Positions 55,397-64,000 of a stretch of 64,000 nt of DNA are shown here, in pieces. The stretch's first letter is position 1. Every line of letters begins with the position of its first letter. The notes beneath the pieces were generated by a model, which saw nothing but the letters and a program-made list of their open reading frames with translations, was not told the DNA's origin and searched no databases. The position numbers and the translations under genes were made by a program. This DNA comes from Spirosoma sordidisoli (GTDB taxonomy: Bacteria; Bacteroidota; Bacteroidia; Cytophagales; Spirosomataceae): contig NZ_SBLB01000001.1 of the NCBI RefSeq assembly GCF_004138325.1, positions 62,001 through 126,000 on the forward strand, in the 5' to 3' direction.

Positions 55397-55400
55397 CCAT

Positions 55401-55601
55401 ATGCTAAAGCAGCAGACAGCCGAACAACTAAAAAATGCACGAAAAGCGCAAGGGCTCACCCAGAAGCAGGTGGGCGAATTGCTGGGCATTGACGAGTCTA
55501 CCTACAACCGTTACGAAAGCGGAACGGCTAATTTATCGCTGGACACAATAGAGAAAATAGTTAAGGCTCTTAATAAATCGGTTACAATCCTGATACAGTA
55601 A
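55401..55601 (+). CDS. XRE/Cro-CI-type HTH regulator
   Basis: 66 residues, a bare helix-turn-helix domain: LKNARKAQGLTQKQVGELLG, DESTYNRYESGTANLS and LDTIEKIVKALNKSV. This is the Cro/C1-type DNA-binding fold with no sensor domain. It is divergent from the small membrane protein and could control it, or the phage early block. Start chosen at the only ATG before the HTH. Confidence 0.88.
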   Translation: MLKQQTAEQLKNARKAQGLTQKQVGELLGIDESTYNRYESGTANLSLDTIEKIVKALNKSVTILIQ

Positions 55602-55622
55602 TATATTTTTTTGCCTACAAAC

Positions 55623-55653
55623 TTGGATTATATTCAAGTTTTATCTACTTTTG
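55623..55653 (+). promoter_or_regulatory. Promoter of the DUF723 operon
   Basis: TTG (55623-55625), 20 bases, TACTTTTG (55646-55653), an exact Bacteroidota consensus, 73 bases before the ATG at 55727. An imperfect hairpin (GCCCGTA 55665-55671 / TACGGGC 55694-55700) lies in the leader. Confidence 0.6.
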
Positions 55654-55726
55654 GATAAGCAAAAGCCCGTACCATCTGTCGCCAAACTTCGGATACGGGC
55701 CTTGTGACACACAAACCAATAGAGAT

Positions 55727-56128
55727 ATGTGCAATGATCAAAAGTACAACGCGGCCATCGATTCCGCAAAACCTATTGAGTTGCCGGCTAACCCCACTCC
55801 GTCCATTCGCCTTGCTTTGTTGGCTGGTCCACAGTTACAGGAAATGTTTGAGGCATTTATTCAGCATAAGTATCGCCTGTACGAAGAAGCCGCTAACGAA
55901 CTGGCTGCTCATGACCTTGACGCTTATTTTGACACTACCCAGCGCATTTCATTGATAAATGACACGTTGTACGAGGTTCTTTTTATGCTCAACGAAAAAG
56001 TGGTAGAGTTTTCTAATGGAGGTGCGGACGCCTGCGGTGTCAGCTTGGCAAAAGAAGTGCAACAGAAGCGCAGAGAAGAATTAGCGGCCCTTCTCACCAC
56101 AACGCAAACAGCAATCGGTCATGAATAA
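55727..56128 (+). CDS. Hypothetical phage protein
   Basis: 133 residues, helical throughout with a coiled segment (KYRLYEEAANELAAHDLDAY, LYEVLFMLNEKVVEF). No motif recognised. It overlaps the next gene by 8 bases, so the two share the promoter at 55.6 kb. Possibly a partner or regulator of the DUF723 protein; unknown. Confidence 0.5.
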   Translation: MCNDQKYNAAIDSAKPIELPANPTPSIRLALLAGPQLQEMFEAFIQHKYRLYEEAANELAAHDLDAYFDTTQRISLINDTLYEVLFMLNEKVVEFSNGGADACGVSLAKEVQQKRREELAALLTTTQTAIGHE

Positions 56129-57080
56129 GGTATTCAGACACCGTATCGGGTTCACTGACTTTGTGAAACGATCAAAGCTGGTGCATGGAGATTTTTATGG
56201 CTATATGGAGCCAGAGGGATTCAGGATGGATAAAAACATAGAGATTATCTGTCCGCTACATGGCTCATTTATGCAGCGCCCTCAACATCACGTTCGTGGC
56301 GTAAAATGCCCTAGTTGCGCAAGGGAAATAACCAATCGAAAGCCTTTGGGTGCGGCTACATTTATCGCCCGCTCAAAGTCGGTACACGGCGATCTTTACG
56401 ACTATAACCGAGTTGTTTACGTTAGAAATGATGTCAACGTAGAAATAGTCTGCCCTATTCACGGCGTTTTTTTGCAGACCCCGGACTCGCACTTAGTAGG
56501 TAGAGGGTGTAATTTCTGCTCTAAAAATCAGCGTCTATCAACCGAGCAATTTTTGGAGCGGGCTAAGAAAGTACACGGAGACAAATACGACTATAGCCGC
56601 GTTGACTATTGCTCCTACAACGTAAAGCTGACAATAGTTTGCCCTACACACGGAGCTTGGGAGCAACTGCCCGGCAACCATTTAAGAGGCAAAGGTTGCT
56701 CTTTTTGCGCCAAACAAAATGTTAGTCCGAAAAACATTCGCAAGTCAGCATGGGTCAGCAGGCAGAAGGGTCGCCGGTCCACCCTTTATCTTATTGCGTG
56801 CAAAACCAGAGACACCACGTTTCAAAAAATCGGCATTACGCACAACAGCCTAAAAATGCGTTTTCGGGGAGCCCCATTTCTGTTTACCAAAATTTTGGCA
56901 ATTACCAGTCATGACGCAGGGTTAATTTATGATCTCGAAAAATTGGTCGCCAGACAGTTAAGGCCGTTTCGGTACATGCCCGGTGATAGATTTGGGGGAT
57001 ATACCGAATGTTATAATTTCCCTAACACAGAGAGTGCTGTTGATGTGATAAAAAAGACTTGGCGTACGATTAAACAATAA
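56121..57080 (+). CDS. DUF723-repeat protein with GIY-YIG-like C-terminal domain
   Basis: 319 residues. Three tandem zinc-binding repeats (about 11-67, 78-135 and 139-197), each with VHGD-x-YDY, an I-x-CP-x-HG core and H-x3-G-x-x-C-x-x-C. This is the DUF723 pattern: a DNA-binding module. After about residue 213, LYLIACKTRDTTFQKIGITH resembles the start of a T5orf172/GIY-YIG nuclease. The protein is therefore probably a homing-type or mobile nuclease. It ends against a terminator shared with the giant gene. Confidence 0.72.
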   Translation: MNKVFRHRIGFTDFVKRSKLVHGDFYGYMEPEGFRMDKNIEIICPLHGSFMQRPQHHVRGVKCPSCAREITNRKPLGAATFIARSKSVHGDLYDYNRVVYVRNDVNVEIVCPIHGVFLQTPDSHLVGRGCNFCSKNQRLSTEQFLERAKKVHGDKYDYSRVDYCSYNVKLTIVCPTHGAWEQLPGNHLRGKGCSFCAKQNVSPKNIRKSAWVSRQKGRRSTLYLIACKTRDTTFQKIGITHNSLKMRFRGAPFLFTKILAITSHDAGLIYDLEKLVARQLRPFRYMPGDRFGGYTECYNFPNTESAVDVIKKTWRTIKQ

Positions 57081-57119
57081 AAAGAGGTCCGCACTAACGA
57101 TCAGTGCGGACCTCTTTTT
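57079..57119. terminator. Perfect 17-bp bidirectional terminator
   Basis: Arms 57079-57095 and 57103-57119 with loop AACGATC, poly-T on both sides. It separates the DUF723 gene from the convergent giant gene, whose stop codon lies inside the stem. Confidence 0.85.
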
Positions 57120-60100
57120 ATTGTTCTTCTTCAATGTCGTCCTTATCCTCGGTAGCTAGTTCACGAATAAGTCGGGTCGCGGTAGAGGAAAAGCCGGTTG
57201 ATTTTGCCCCGAACTCAGTCAGATCATAGATCAGTTTGTCCATGATCTGCTTTTGTTTCGCTTCGTCCTCCTCGCTGAATAGCTTACCAGCCGAAGTAAT
57301 AGCGTCGATACCCGTTTGCAAATTGTCAGCGGCCGGGATTTCCAGTAGATCGTTGTCTCGGTATCCCTGCTGCTGGCTGATATAATAATCAATGCCCGCC
57401 GTGGCAAACGTAGGGGCGATACCCGTAATGTTGCGCACGATGTCAAAGCCAATCTTCTGCGGCACCGCTTCGTAATCGGGTTCGTCTCCGCCGAGAATCG
57501 ACAATAGCAGATTGACGCCAACGCCGACCATAGCGGTGTAGACCGCATTCAATACAACCGCGTATCCAACGGTGCTGGCCAGTTGTCGCAAGGCGGCTTC
57601 GGCTTCGGGCGTCCCTTTTCCTGTTTTGAGCCATGTACCCATTGAGTCCACCAAGGTGTTGAAAATCTTGATCGACTGCCCGCCGTACAAGCCCAATATC
57701 TTATTGATAAAGTTGAACGAGGTTTGCAGCGGGGCCTTCTCCGATAGCTGACCCATTACATTCGTTTTGTACGTAACAGCTTTGGTCAGATCAGCTACCC
57801 GGTCCCACCACGCATCGCTATTCAGGGCCAGCCCTTCACTGGTAGCCTGTTCTTTCGCGGCCTGCACAAAGGCATAAAACACGGCCCGGTCGCTTTTTCG
57901 CATCGGCCCCATTCCGTATTCCTGGGTGTATTCATCGAATTTGCCCAGCACCTTTTGTGCCTGGGTCAAGGTCTGTTTATTAACGCCCAGATCCTGGAAC
58001 GAAGGGTTATCGACAAACGACGTTTGCGAACTAAACGCCCGGTCGAGCAACACGGCGAACCGGCGTTGCTGTTTCTTTCGGGCTTCCTCATCGGTAAACG
58101 TGTAGCCAAGCAATTCTTCGGCGTAGGGCCGCTCTATCGTGTCCAGCCCGGTTAGTCGGCCGGTGAGTCCGCTTTGCTCTTTATCGTTGGCCAGTACCGT
58201 GGATGGCGCGTCGAAGTCTTTAAACGCACCGGCCGTTGTTTTGAACAAAATGCCAATGGCCTCGCCCGAACGCAAAAACTCGTCTTTTATAATGCCCTGC
58301 CCCACGGCCCCGAAATAACTACCGGCCTGCTTCAGTGGCACCGAAACACTTAACGAAAACACGCTTTGCGTGTATCGTTTCATGATCTGATCGAACCAGC
58401 GGTTGTACCGGTTCTCGTCCCGGTTCTTAGCCTGCTCCCTGCGGTAAGACTGTAGCCGGTCGCGCTCCTGAGACAGATACGATTTGATCTGGTCTTTCTG
58501 GCTCCCTTCGTAATCGGATTCGATGCTGTCCAGTAACCCGTTGAGGTTGTTGACCACCTTCGTGTTTTCCAGCACATCGCTGACCGCGTTAAAATAGGTC
58601 TGCATGGTTTGTACCGGGTCGGTCGCGAGTATTGCCCCCGATGGGCCGTTACGAGCAATTAACTGACGACTTTCTTCCAGTTTCTTAGCGTAACCCCGGC
58701 TTTGTTGTTCGGCCGACTGGTCGCTACCAAAGGTGGTCAACGGCCAGTAATAGTTGACCCGCTCGAACGGCTGGGCCGGATTGGCCTCATTCACTTCCTG
58801 CTCCAGCAAATCGGTTACGTCCGGGTTATTGAAGAATGTAGCAAGGCTAGAAAAAGCGTCAATTTCCTCCTGCGCTCCGGTTTTGGTAAACCGGTCATTG
58901 AGTGTGTTGAAGTCCTCACGGCTCAGTAAGATATAATGAGTTTTGTCATTCTCCCGGTCGTAATAAACTGCCCCTCGCGGTGTACGCCGTAGTCCACCTT
59001 CCGGGTTTTTCTCGTACAATGTAACCGGCTCTGGTGCTATCTCGCTGACAGCATCCGCTTTGCCGTAACTGGAAAACTGGCTTCTCGACTTACCAACAAT
59101 GTCCATCACGACGCCGACCGGCAGGTAGACCGGACGCCGGATAACGGCTCCCGTTTCATCGTAGTCATAGGTATTGACTTCGATGGTTCGCACTGTATCG
59201 GCCGTGTTGCCCGTGTTCAGCGAATAGCCAGCCAGCAGCCGGGTAGCTTGTATCTGGGCCGACTCCAATAGTACGCGGGCGTAAGCGGCTTTATCCGCTG
59301 ATTCGCGCTTCACGGAGTGGATGAGTTCTTTCAGTAAGCCCCCCGAACTATCAATGAAGTTGGTAAACGTTTCCAGGTTCAGTAAGTGCCGTAGCGAAAA
59401 GGCCGACCGGAACAGTTGCCCTCGATACCCCTCTGCGTTATACGCGGTATCAAACCCTTCCTTAATCGCGTTGGCAATTTTGTACGCATCGACCTTAACC
59501 AGCGTACCGGACCGGGCGAAGAACAGTTCTTTGGGCCGGTTCCAGACCATTGTTTCGGGCGAAACAAGTTCAAATCCCGTTTCCTGCGCTACTTTCTTAA
59601 TGTAGTCGCGGTCGGTCTTAGTCCAGAACATTTTAGGCGTGTAGTACAGCCGGGCCGATACCTCAATTGGCACTTCGCTATACATCTGCATCGCTTGTTG
59701 CCGTAGACTGTCGGGCGTTACGATGGTCCCCAGACTAAACTGCATGGCCTCGGGGTTGGTGTCGATACCCGACGTATCGAAGCCGGCATTGATCTGATCA
59801 ATCACGGTAGCGGCCCAGTTGGATAACTTGACGTCGGCCAGCTTCTGGTCGGAGACAAGGCCAATGGCGTTGCCGATCTCCGCAAACAGCCCGTCCAGCC
59901 ACCGGCTAAATTTGCTCTTGCGGTCGCTGAGCCGGAACAACGCTCCCTTATCACCTATCGCCGTTTCCAACGCTTCAATTTCCTGCTCGGCAACGGGCAG
60001 GTTTTTATAATAGGAGTTGGCCTGAAGCTTGGTGAAGTAGCCCGACTGCCGCACTAAGGAAACGCCTTGCTGGAATAGGTCTGGGTACTGGGTGCGGGCG

Positions 60101-63100
60101 ACTTCGGCCCATAATCCGCCAAACTCGTGCATGACCGTGTTCTCGTCGACGTCGGGCGACAAATACACCTTACCCTGCCAGCGGAACGCGAGTATTTTGT
60201 TGTTACCAACACGCGCCTGCGCATTGCTGTCAGCAATAGCCTGGTTGTATTGCTGGGGGTCGGTAACGACCTCAACGCCCAGGTTCTCCCCGATCTGAAA
60301 GGCGAGGGCTTCAACCGGGGTGTCTACCCGCTGTTTAGGCAACAAGGACGCTAAGCTGTGCTGAGTGCCCCCCCGGCTTTCGACAATGGCGTTGGTCGGA
60401 CTGATGCCAGGCGTGCCTATGTTGGTGTAGGGTTGTTGTTGGGTTAGGCTGTCCTGAGACAGACCGACATTGAACTGCGTATCCCTGGCTTCGATTTCGC
60501 CAGCATACGACCGGTACGCGTCAACCACCTTTGCTCGTACGTCGGCGGGTAGCTGACTGGTCGGTGTGTTGCGGTAGGTTTCGGGCAGAACGCCTTGATC
60601 AACTAAATAATCAAGTGCTTGTTTGATGCTGGCTCCGGATGCAAACCCTTCATATCGCTGGATGGCGTGTTGCAACTCGTGCAGGGTGACGGATTCGAGT
60701 TGACCCACCCATCCAGGAACGTTGGGTTCCAAGTCACCTGTACGTCCGCCATTTCCATCAGATTCGGGTCGTCCAGCGAGGGAATCGTTTGCAGTAGCGT
60801 TTCGGGAAAGGGCGTCATAGTACGTGGCGTTAAGGATAATGAGGGGCAGGTTTTGCGGCACCATGCCCCACGTATTTTGCGTTTGGGCGCGTTCAAAAAT
60901 AACGTGCCACTCGGCTAATTGTGGATACAAGGTAAGCAATTTGTCAATGGAAATCAAGTCCGACACGGGTATGGCCCCCGTGCGCTCACCGGACGGCAAT
61001 GACCGCATGGTGTCCAGTACCTGTTGCGGGTTTTTTAGCCGGACATCCTGGTCGCTGACCCGGTGCCGCCACAACCCATCCATGCCCACGAACCAGCCGG
61101 TCGCTATCCGCACCCGCTCAGCTACGGCTTGCCAGTCGGGATTGGCCTGTAGCGTGGCAAACGTAACCCCGGCCGGGATACCCGCCTGAGCGTACTGAGC
61201 GGTAGCGATGGACAGGTTCTCGGCCAGGCTGACGCCATGTATGCCGTCCACGGTCAGGTCGGCAACCGGCCCTATCGTGGAGAAGCGAGGTACCTCATCC
61301 AAACTGGGTATGTTGAACAGTTCGGTTTGCGCCTGATCACCGATAACCGCCTGTTCAATGGCCCTGATTTTCTGCTCGTTGTTCTCGGCAATCGCCCGGT
61401 CAATAGCGGTTATCTGCTCATCGACCTGCGCAATGGCCTGCTTGGCCGCATCCTGCGCTTCGACGCCTGAGGTGTCCCCCGCGAACAGATCGCCTTGTTG
61501 CTTTTTTGTTGAAGCAGGTTTAGGTTGCGCATCCAGCCAAGCTTCCAGTTCGGCAACTGGTCGGTAGCTGGCAATGTCAATCGTAGGGGTACTGACAAAA
61601 TAGCTCCGAAGGCGAAATCCTTCCGGCGCGGACGTAATGGCCTCCAGAGCCTTTTCTTTGCCACGCTGGTCAACAAACTCAGCAAGGCGATCAATCCAGG
61701 CACCGGACAGCTTTTCAACCAAATCAGTATTGTTGGCCTGCTTATTAGCGATTCGCTTAACCAGATCGGCGTTGTTGCGCATCCAGTCAGCAACGTCAAG
61801 ACCCATAGAGACGAAACGCCCACCCTGCATCACGCCTACATCAACAATCTGTCCGCTTTCCAAACGAACGGACTGGTTTGTGCCGGGCAGCGACTCAATA
61901 CCGTTTAATGCCGACTCTGCCGTTTGTTGCGCTTTTTGCCGCAACTCGGCTAGTCTGTCCCGGTACGCCGTTGGCGGATTGATAGTGTCGTTAGCGAACA
62001 GGTCACCGGTCTGCACCCGGTTGGATGCGTCGCGGACCAGCTTATCCCTTTTGCGAACTAAGGCGTCGCGTTGCTTTTGAAGATTGGCCCCTTCAATGTC
62101 GTAGGAAGCCGACACCTCGGCGGTGCGCACATCGCTCGACGCTTCGGCTAAAATCTCGCTGTCTACAGCGGAGGCAAGTTCAGTAGCTGTCGGCGTTTCT
62201 GCAACAGGGCCTTCAGCCGGTCGGTCGTTGGAGCCGGTGTCGTATCCGAGTTGGGCGTCGGGGGCGGGGGTAATGTCTGCATCGCTGCGGTCAGCATCGC
62301 CGTTTTCAACAGGTGCCGGTTCGATTTGGGTTTGGGCTCTGGCTGCATCAAGTATAGGGCTAACCGTTCGGTTGGCAAAGATAAGACTTTCGCGCATACG
62401 GGCATACAACTCGACACCCGCAGGATCAATACTTAGAAAGCCGGACTCAATGGCCGGCAGGTCCGCAATAAAGTTTTCGGCGTCAAACGTGCCGTCCTCC
62501 TGGATGTAGCCGTTGCTGATCAAGGCTTCGACCAGCCGGTCAACTACCTCGTCGCTGTACGCATCCACCTCGCTGCTGACCACTGCCACCAGTTCGTCGG
62601 TAACGGCTTGTCCCTCCCACATCACGCGGTCCGCGTCGTCCATCGCGTCCAGCGCATCGGCCAAAGCCGCTTCGTCCTCGGCCGATGTATTGTCCTGGGC
62701 GTATTGCTGAAGCTGAACGGATGGACCGTTGCCTTTCCGGAACGAGATCACGGCATCAACAATAGCCTGCTCAACGGTCTGCTGGTCGTAATCGGTCAGC
62801 CCCAGCCCATCGGCAATGGCCCGGCCAATGGTATCCAATGGCGGTTGCCGGTTGGCCGGGTCCAGGTAGTTGAGGTACGGGTTGCCGCCCCGTTCGCCCC
62901 GGCGCATGGCTTCGCCCGCCACCCGGTCGAAATCCGCCATATTGATTTTTCCCCTGGTAGCGAAAAAAGTCAATATCGCACTTTGCAGATCAACGGGCTG
63001 ATACGTTTTGGCAAACGACGTCCTTACTTTCGGCGTTCGACCAGATCCTGTTGCAACAGCACTCTGGTCAGCGGGTCTTGGTTCAGTCCCCGCTCCAAGC

Positions 63101-64000
63101 TGGTCAAGCTCCGCTGCAAGCGCGTTATTTGCTCGGTCAAGCGATTCGAGTAATCCGTCTGCCCCTGCGACAGCATCTGTTCCTGCTGCTGCAACAGATC
63201 GGGCAAGGTCGTCTGTAGCTTCCTGTAGCTCTCGACCCGTCTGGTCGCGTTGCTCCTCGACAACCGCTCGTTGTAGTTGAGCATCGAAATCAAGCTCGAC
63301 CGCTGGTGGTTGGGGGTTAAGGCCCGAAACTGACGGGGCGACAGGGTTCGGGCGTGGTGCCGGGGTAGGGGTTGCATCTTGTATCGGGGTTTCGGCCAAC
63401 AAATCAATATCTTCGCCAACAACGGACTCGGTTTCCGGCGTTGTCTCTACCGGCTGTACCAGAGCTCGCAGGGCGTCGGCTACCGGCGTATACGATTCGG
63501 CGTAGTCCGGGTTAGTCAGCAGGCCGTCAGCCGCGTTCAGATACGCCTGGGCCAGTGTTTTAAGCTCGACTACAGCCGGGTTTTCTTTGCGGGCTTTCCG
63601 CTTTTTGCCTTCATTGCCCTGCTCGACAGCGGCATACGCTTGTCCAATACGCTCCAGAATGGTTTCGCCATCGCGGATCAAATTGGCCTCCGCGCTATTA
63701 TCGGGACTGGTGTACCTTGCCGTGGGTAACGGCTTGGCCGGGTCCGCTACGGCCGTGGCAATCGCCAGGTGCTGCGATAGGTCGTCGGCCGGCTGTTCGT
63801 AGCTGTCCACCAGGTCCGTGCGCTGGGACGGCACGAAGGCTCCGGATTCATCCAGACCCAGGGGGGTGGTTATTTCTCCCCCCACCCGGTTCAGTTTTCG
63901 ATACACCCGCTTGTTGCCGTTGGTCACGTACGCCTGTCCGCTGGGATCAATAGCGGTTAAACTGGGCTGGAACGTATCGGGATAAGACACGGCCCCGAAC
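57118..64000 (-). CDS. Giant polyvalent virion protein (partial, 5' end outside window)
   Basis: At least 2290 residues; the frame remains open to the window edge, and the GTG at 63990 is only the first possible start seen. The N-terminal third is low-complexity (Asp/Glu/Gln/Ala). Near residue 1103 is TLHELQHAIQRYEGFASG with an HExxH zinc site followed by YRSYAGEIEARDTQ. This is the pattern of the metallopeptidase-like domain of Large Polyvalent Proteins. A second motif, VMHEFGG, lies near 1287 but lacks the second His. The region 2130-2168 (YAVVLNAVYTAMVGVGVNLLLSIL) is membrane-like. Such giant proteins are packed in virions, enter the cell with DNA and carry early-acting activities. Confidence 0.7.
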   Translation of the reverse strand, partial: FGAVSYPDTFQPSLTAIDPSGQAYVTNGNKRVYRKLNRVGGEITTPLGLDESGAFVPSQRTDLVDSYEQPADDLSQHLAIATAVADPAKPLPTARYTSPDNSAEANLIRDGETILERIGQAYAAVEQGNEGKKRKARKENPAVVELKTLAQAYLNAADGLLTNPDYAESYTPVADALRALVQPVETTPETESVVGEDIDLLAETPIQDATPTPAPRPNPVAPSVSGLNPQPPAVELDFDAQLQRAVVEEQRDQTGRELQEATDDLARSVAAAGTDAVAGADGLLESLDRANNALAAELDQLGAGTEPRPADQSAVATGSGRTPKVRTSFAKTYQPVDLQSAILTFFATRGKINMADFDRVAGEAMRRGERGGNPYLNYLDPANRQPPLDTIGRAIADGLGLTDYDQQTVEQAIVDAVISFRKGNGPSVQLQQYAQDNTSAEDEAALADALDAMDDADRVMWEGQAVTDELVAVVSSEVDAYSDEVVDRLVEALISNGYIQEDGTFDAENFIADLPAIESGFLSIDPAGVELYARMRESLIFANRTVSPILDAARAQTQIEPAPVENGDADRSDADITPAPDAQLGYDTGSNDRPAEGPVAETPTATELASAVDSEILAEASSDVRTAEVSASYDIEGANLQKQRDALVRKRDKLVRDASNRVQTGDLFANDTINPPTAYRDRLAELRQKAQQTAESALNGIESLPGTNQSVRLESGQIVDVGVMQGGRFVSMGLDVADWMRNNADLVKRIANKQANNTDLVEKLSGAWIDRLAEFVDQRGKEKALEAITSAPEGFRLRSYFVSTPTIDIASYRPVAELEAWLDAQPKPASTKKQQGDLFAGDTSGVEAQDAAKQAIAQVDEQITAIDRAIAENNEQKIRAIEQAVIGDQAQTELFNIPSLDEVPRFSTIGPVADLTVDGIHGVSLAENLSIATAQYAQAGIPAGVTFATLQANPDWQAVAERVRIATGWFVGMDGLWRHRVSDQDVRLKNPQQVLDTMRSLPSGERTGAIPVSDLISIDKLLTLYPQLAEWHVIFERAQTQNTWGMVPQNLPLIILNATYYDALSRNATANDSLAGRPESDGNGGRTGDLEPNVPGWVGQLESVTLHELQHAIQRYEGFASGASIKQALDYLVDQGVLPETYRNTPTSQLPADVRAKVVDAYRSYAGEIEARDTQFNVGLSQDSLTQQQPYTNIGTPGISPTNAIVESRGGTQHSLASLLPKQRVDTPVEALAFQIGENLGVEVVTDPQQYNQAIADSNAQARVGNNKILAFRWQGKVYLSPDVDENTVMHEFGGLWAEVARTQYPDLFQQGVSLVRQSGYFTKLQANSYYKNLPVAEQEIEALETAIGDKGALFRLSDRKSKFSRWLDGLFAEIGNAIGLVSDQKLADVKLSNWAATVIDQINAGFDTSGIDTNPEAMQFSLGTIVTPDSLRQQAMQMYSEVPIEVSARLYYTPKMFWTKTDRDYIKKVAQETGFELVSPETMVWNRPKELFFARSGTLVKVDAYKIANAIKEGFDTAYNAEGYRGQLFRSAFSLRHLLNLETFTNFIDSSGGLLKELIHSVKRESADKAAYARVLLESAQIQATRLLAGYSLNTGNTADTVRTIEVNTYDYDETGAVIRRPVYLPVGVVMDIVGKSRSQFSSYGKADAVSEIAPEPVTLYEKNPEGGLRRTPRGAVYYDRENDKTHYILLSREDFNTLNDRFTKTGAQEEIDAFSSLATFFNNPDVTDLLEQEVNEANPAQPFERVNYYWPLTTFGSDQSAEQQSRGYAKKLEESRQLIARNGPSGAILATDPVQTMQTYFNAVSDVLENTKVVNNLNGLLDSIESDYEGSQKDQIKSYLSQERDRLQSYRREQAKNRDENRYNRWFDQIMKRYTQSVFSLSVSVPLKQAGSYFGAVGQGIIKDEFLRSGEAIGILFKTTAGAFKDFDAPSTVLANDKEQSGLTGRLTGLDTIERPYAEELLGYTFTDEEARKKQQRRFAVLLDRAFSSQTSFVDNPSFQDLGVNKQTLTQAQKVLGKFDEYTQEYGMGPMRKSDRAVFYAFVQAAKEQATSEGLALNSDAWWDRVADLTKAVTYKTNVMGQLSEKAPLQTSFNFINKILGLYGGQSIKIFNTLVDSMGTWLKTGKGTPEAEAALRQLASTVGYAVVLNAVYTAMVGVGVNLLLSILGGDEPDYEAVPQKIGFDIVRNITGIAPTFATAGIDYYISQQQGYRDNDLLEIPAADNLQTGIDAITSAGKLFSEEDEAKQKQIMDKLIYDLTEFGAKSTGFSSTATRLIRELATEDKDDIEEEQ

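Overview
The window reads as a chromosome segment of a Bacteroidota bacterium, most likely a Cytophagales member of the Spirosoma type. Evidence: several promoters fit the Bacteroidota consensus (TTG or TTTG, about 18-20 bp, then TAnnTTTG), one protein ends in a type IX secretion sorting domain, and signal peptides are followed by Gln. Initiation sites lack obvious Shine-Dalgarno sequences. No species name can be fixed from the sequence alone.

Layout. (1) 1-17.8 kb is an exopolysaccharide / O-antigen-like locus. It has GT2, GT4, GT9 and DUF5672-type glycosyltransferases, a Wzy/WaaL-like polytopic membrane protein, a WcaF-like acetyltransferase and a WecA/TagO-like initiating transferase. A convergent block on the minus strand (10.3-14.0 kb) holds a polysaccharide deacetylase, a sugar-formyltransferase-like enzyme and a T9SS-exported sialate O-acetylesterase-like protein. 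Together these could start a lipid-linked glycan, extend, polymerise and decorate it (acetyl, formyl, deacetyl). (2) 17.8-24.6 kb is a mixed host stretch: a 25-bp perfect terminator-like palindrome, tRNA-Arg(TCT), a BLUF protein plus a single-domain response regulator, katG, a small beta-barrel-like protein, tRNA-Pro(TGG) and two gene-poor AT-richer gaps. (3) From about 24.77 kb to the right edge is a phage genome, probably a prophage; no integrase is inside the window. Late genes run on the minus strand from 52.8 kb down to 24.8 kb: scaffold, capsid, structural proteins, TerL-like packaging ATPase, modular fibre proteins with Thr/Gly linkers, beta-helix spikes, an overlapping spanin-like pair, M15 endolysin-like peptidase and a DUF3431-type glycosyltransferase. 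Many are separated by 4 nt or less or overlap by 1-4 nt.

(4) At 52.9-57.1 kb a plus-strand early/accessory block is divergent from the capsid operon. It carries a DnaA domain IV-like protein, a PUA/ASCH-like protein, a small protein of the Acb2 (anti-CBASS nucleotide sponge) family, a tRNA-like cloverleaf, a small membrane protein, a HAD phosphatase of the RNA-repair type, an XRE regulator and a DUF723-repeat/GIY-YIG-like protein. This is the most likely place for a counter-defence island. (5) At 57.1-64 kb a giant minus-strand polyvalent virion protein (at least 2290 residues, cut by the window edge) carries an HExxH motif and a C-terminal membrane segment.
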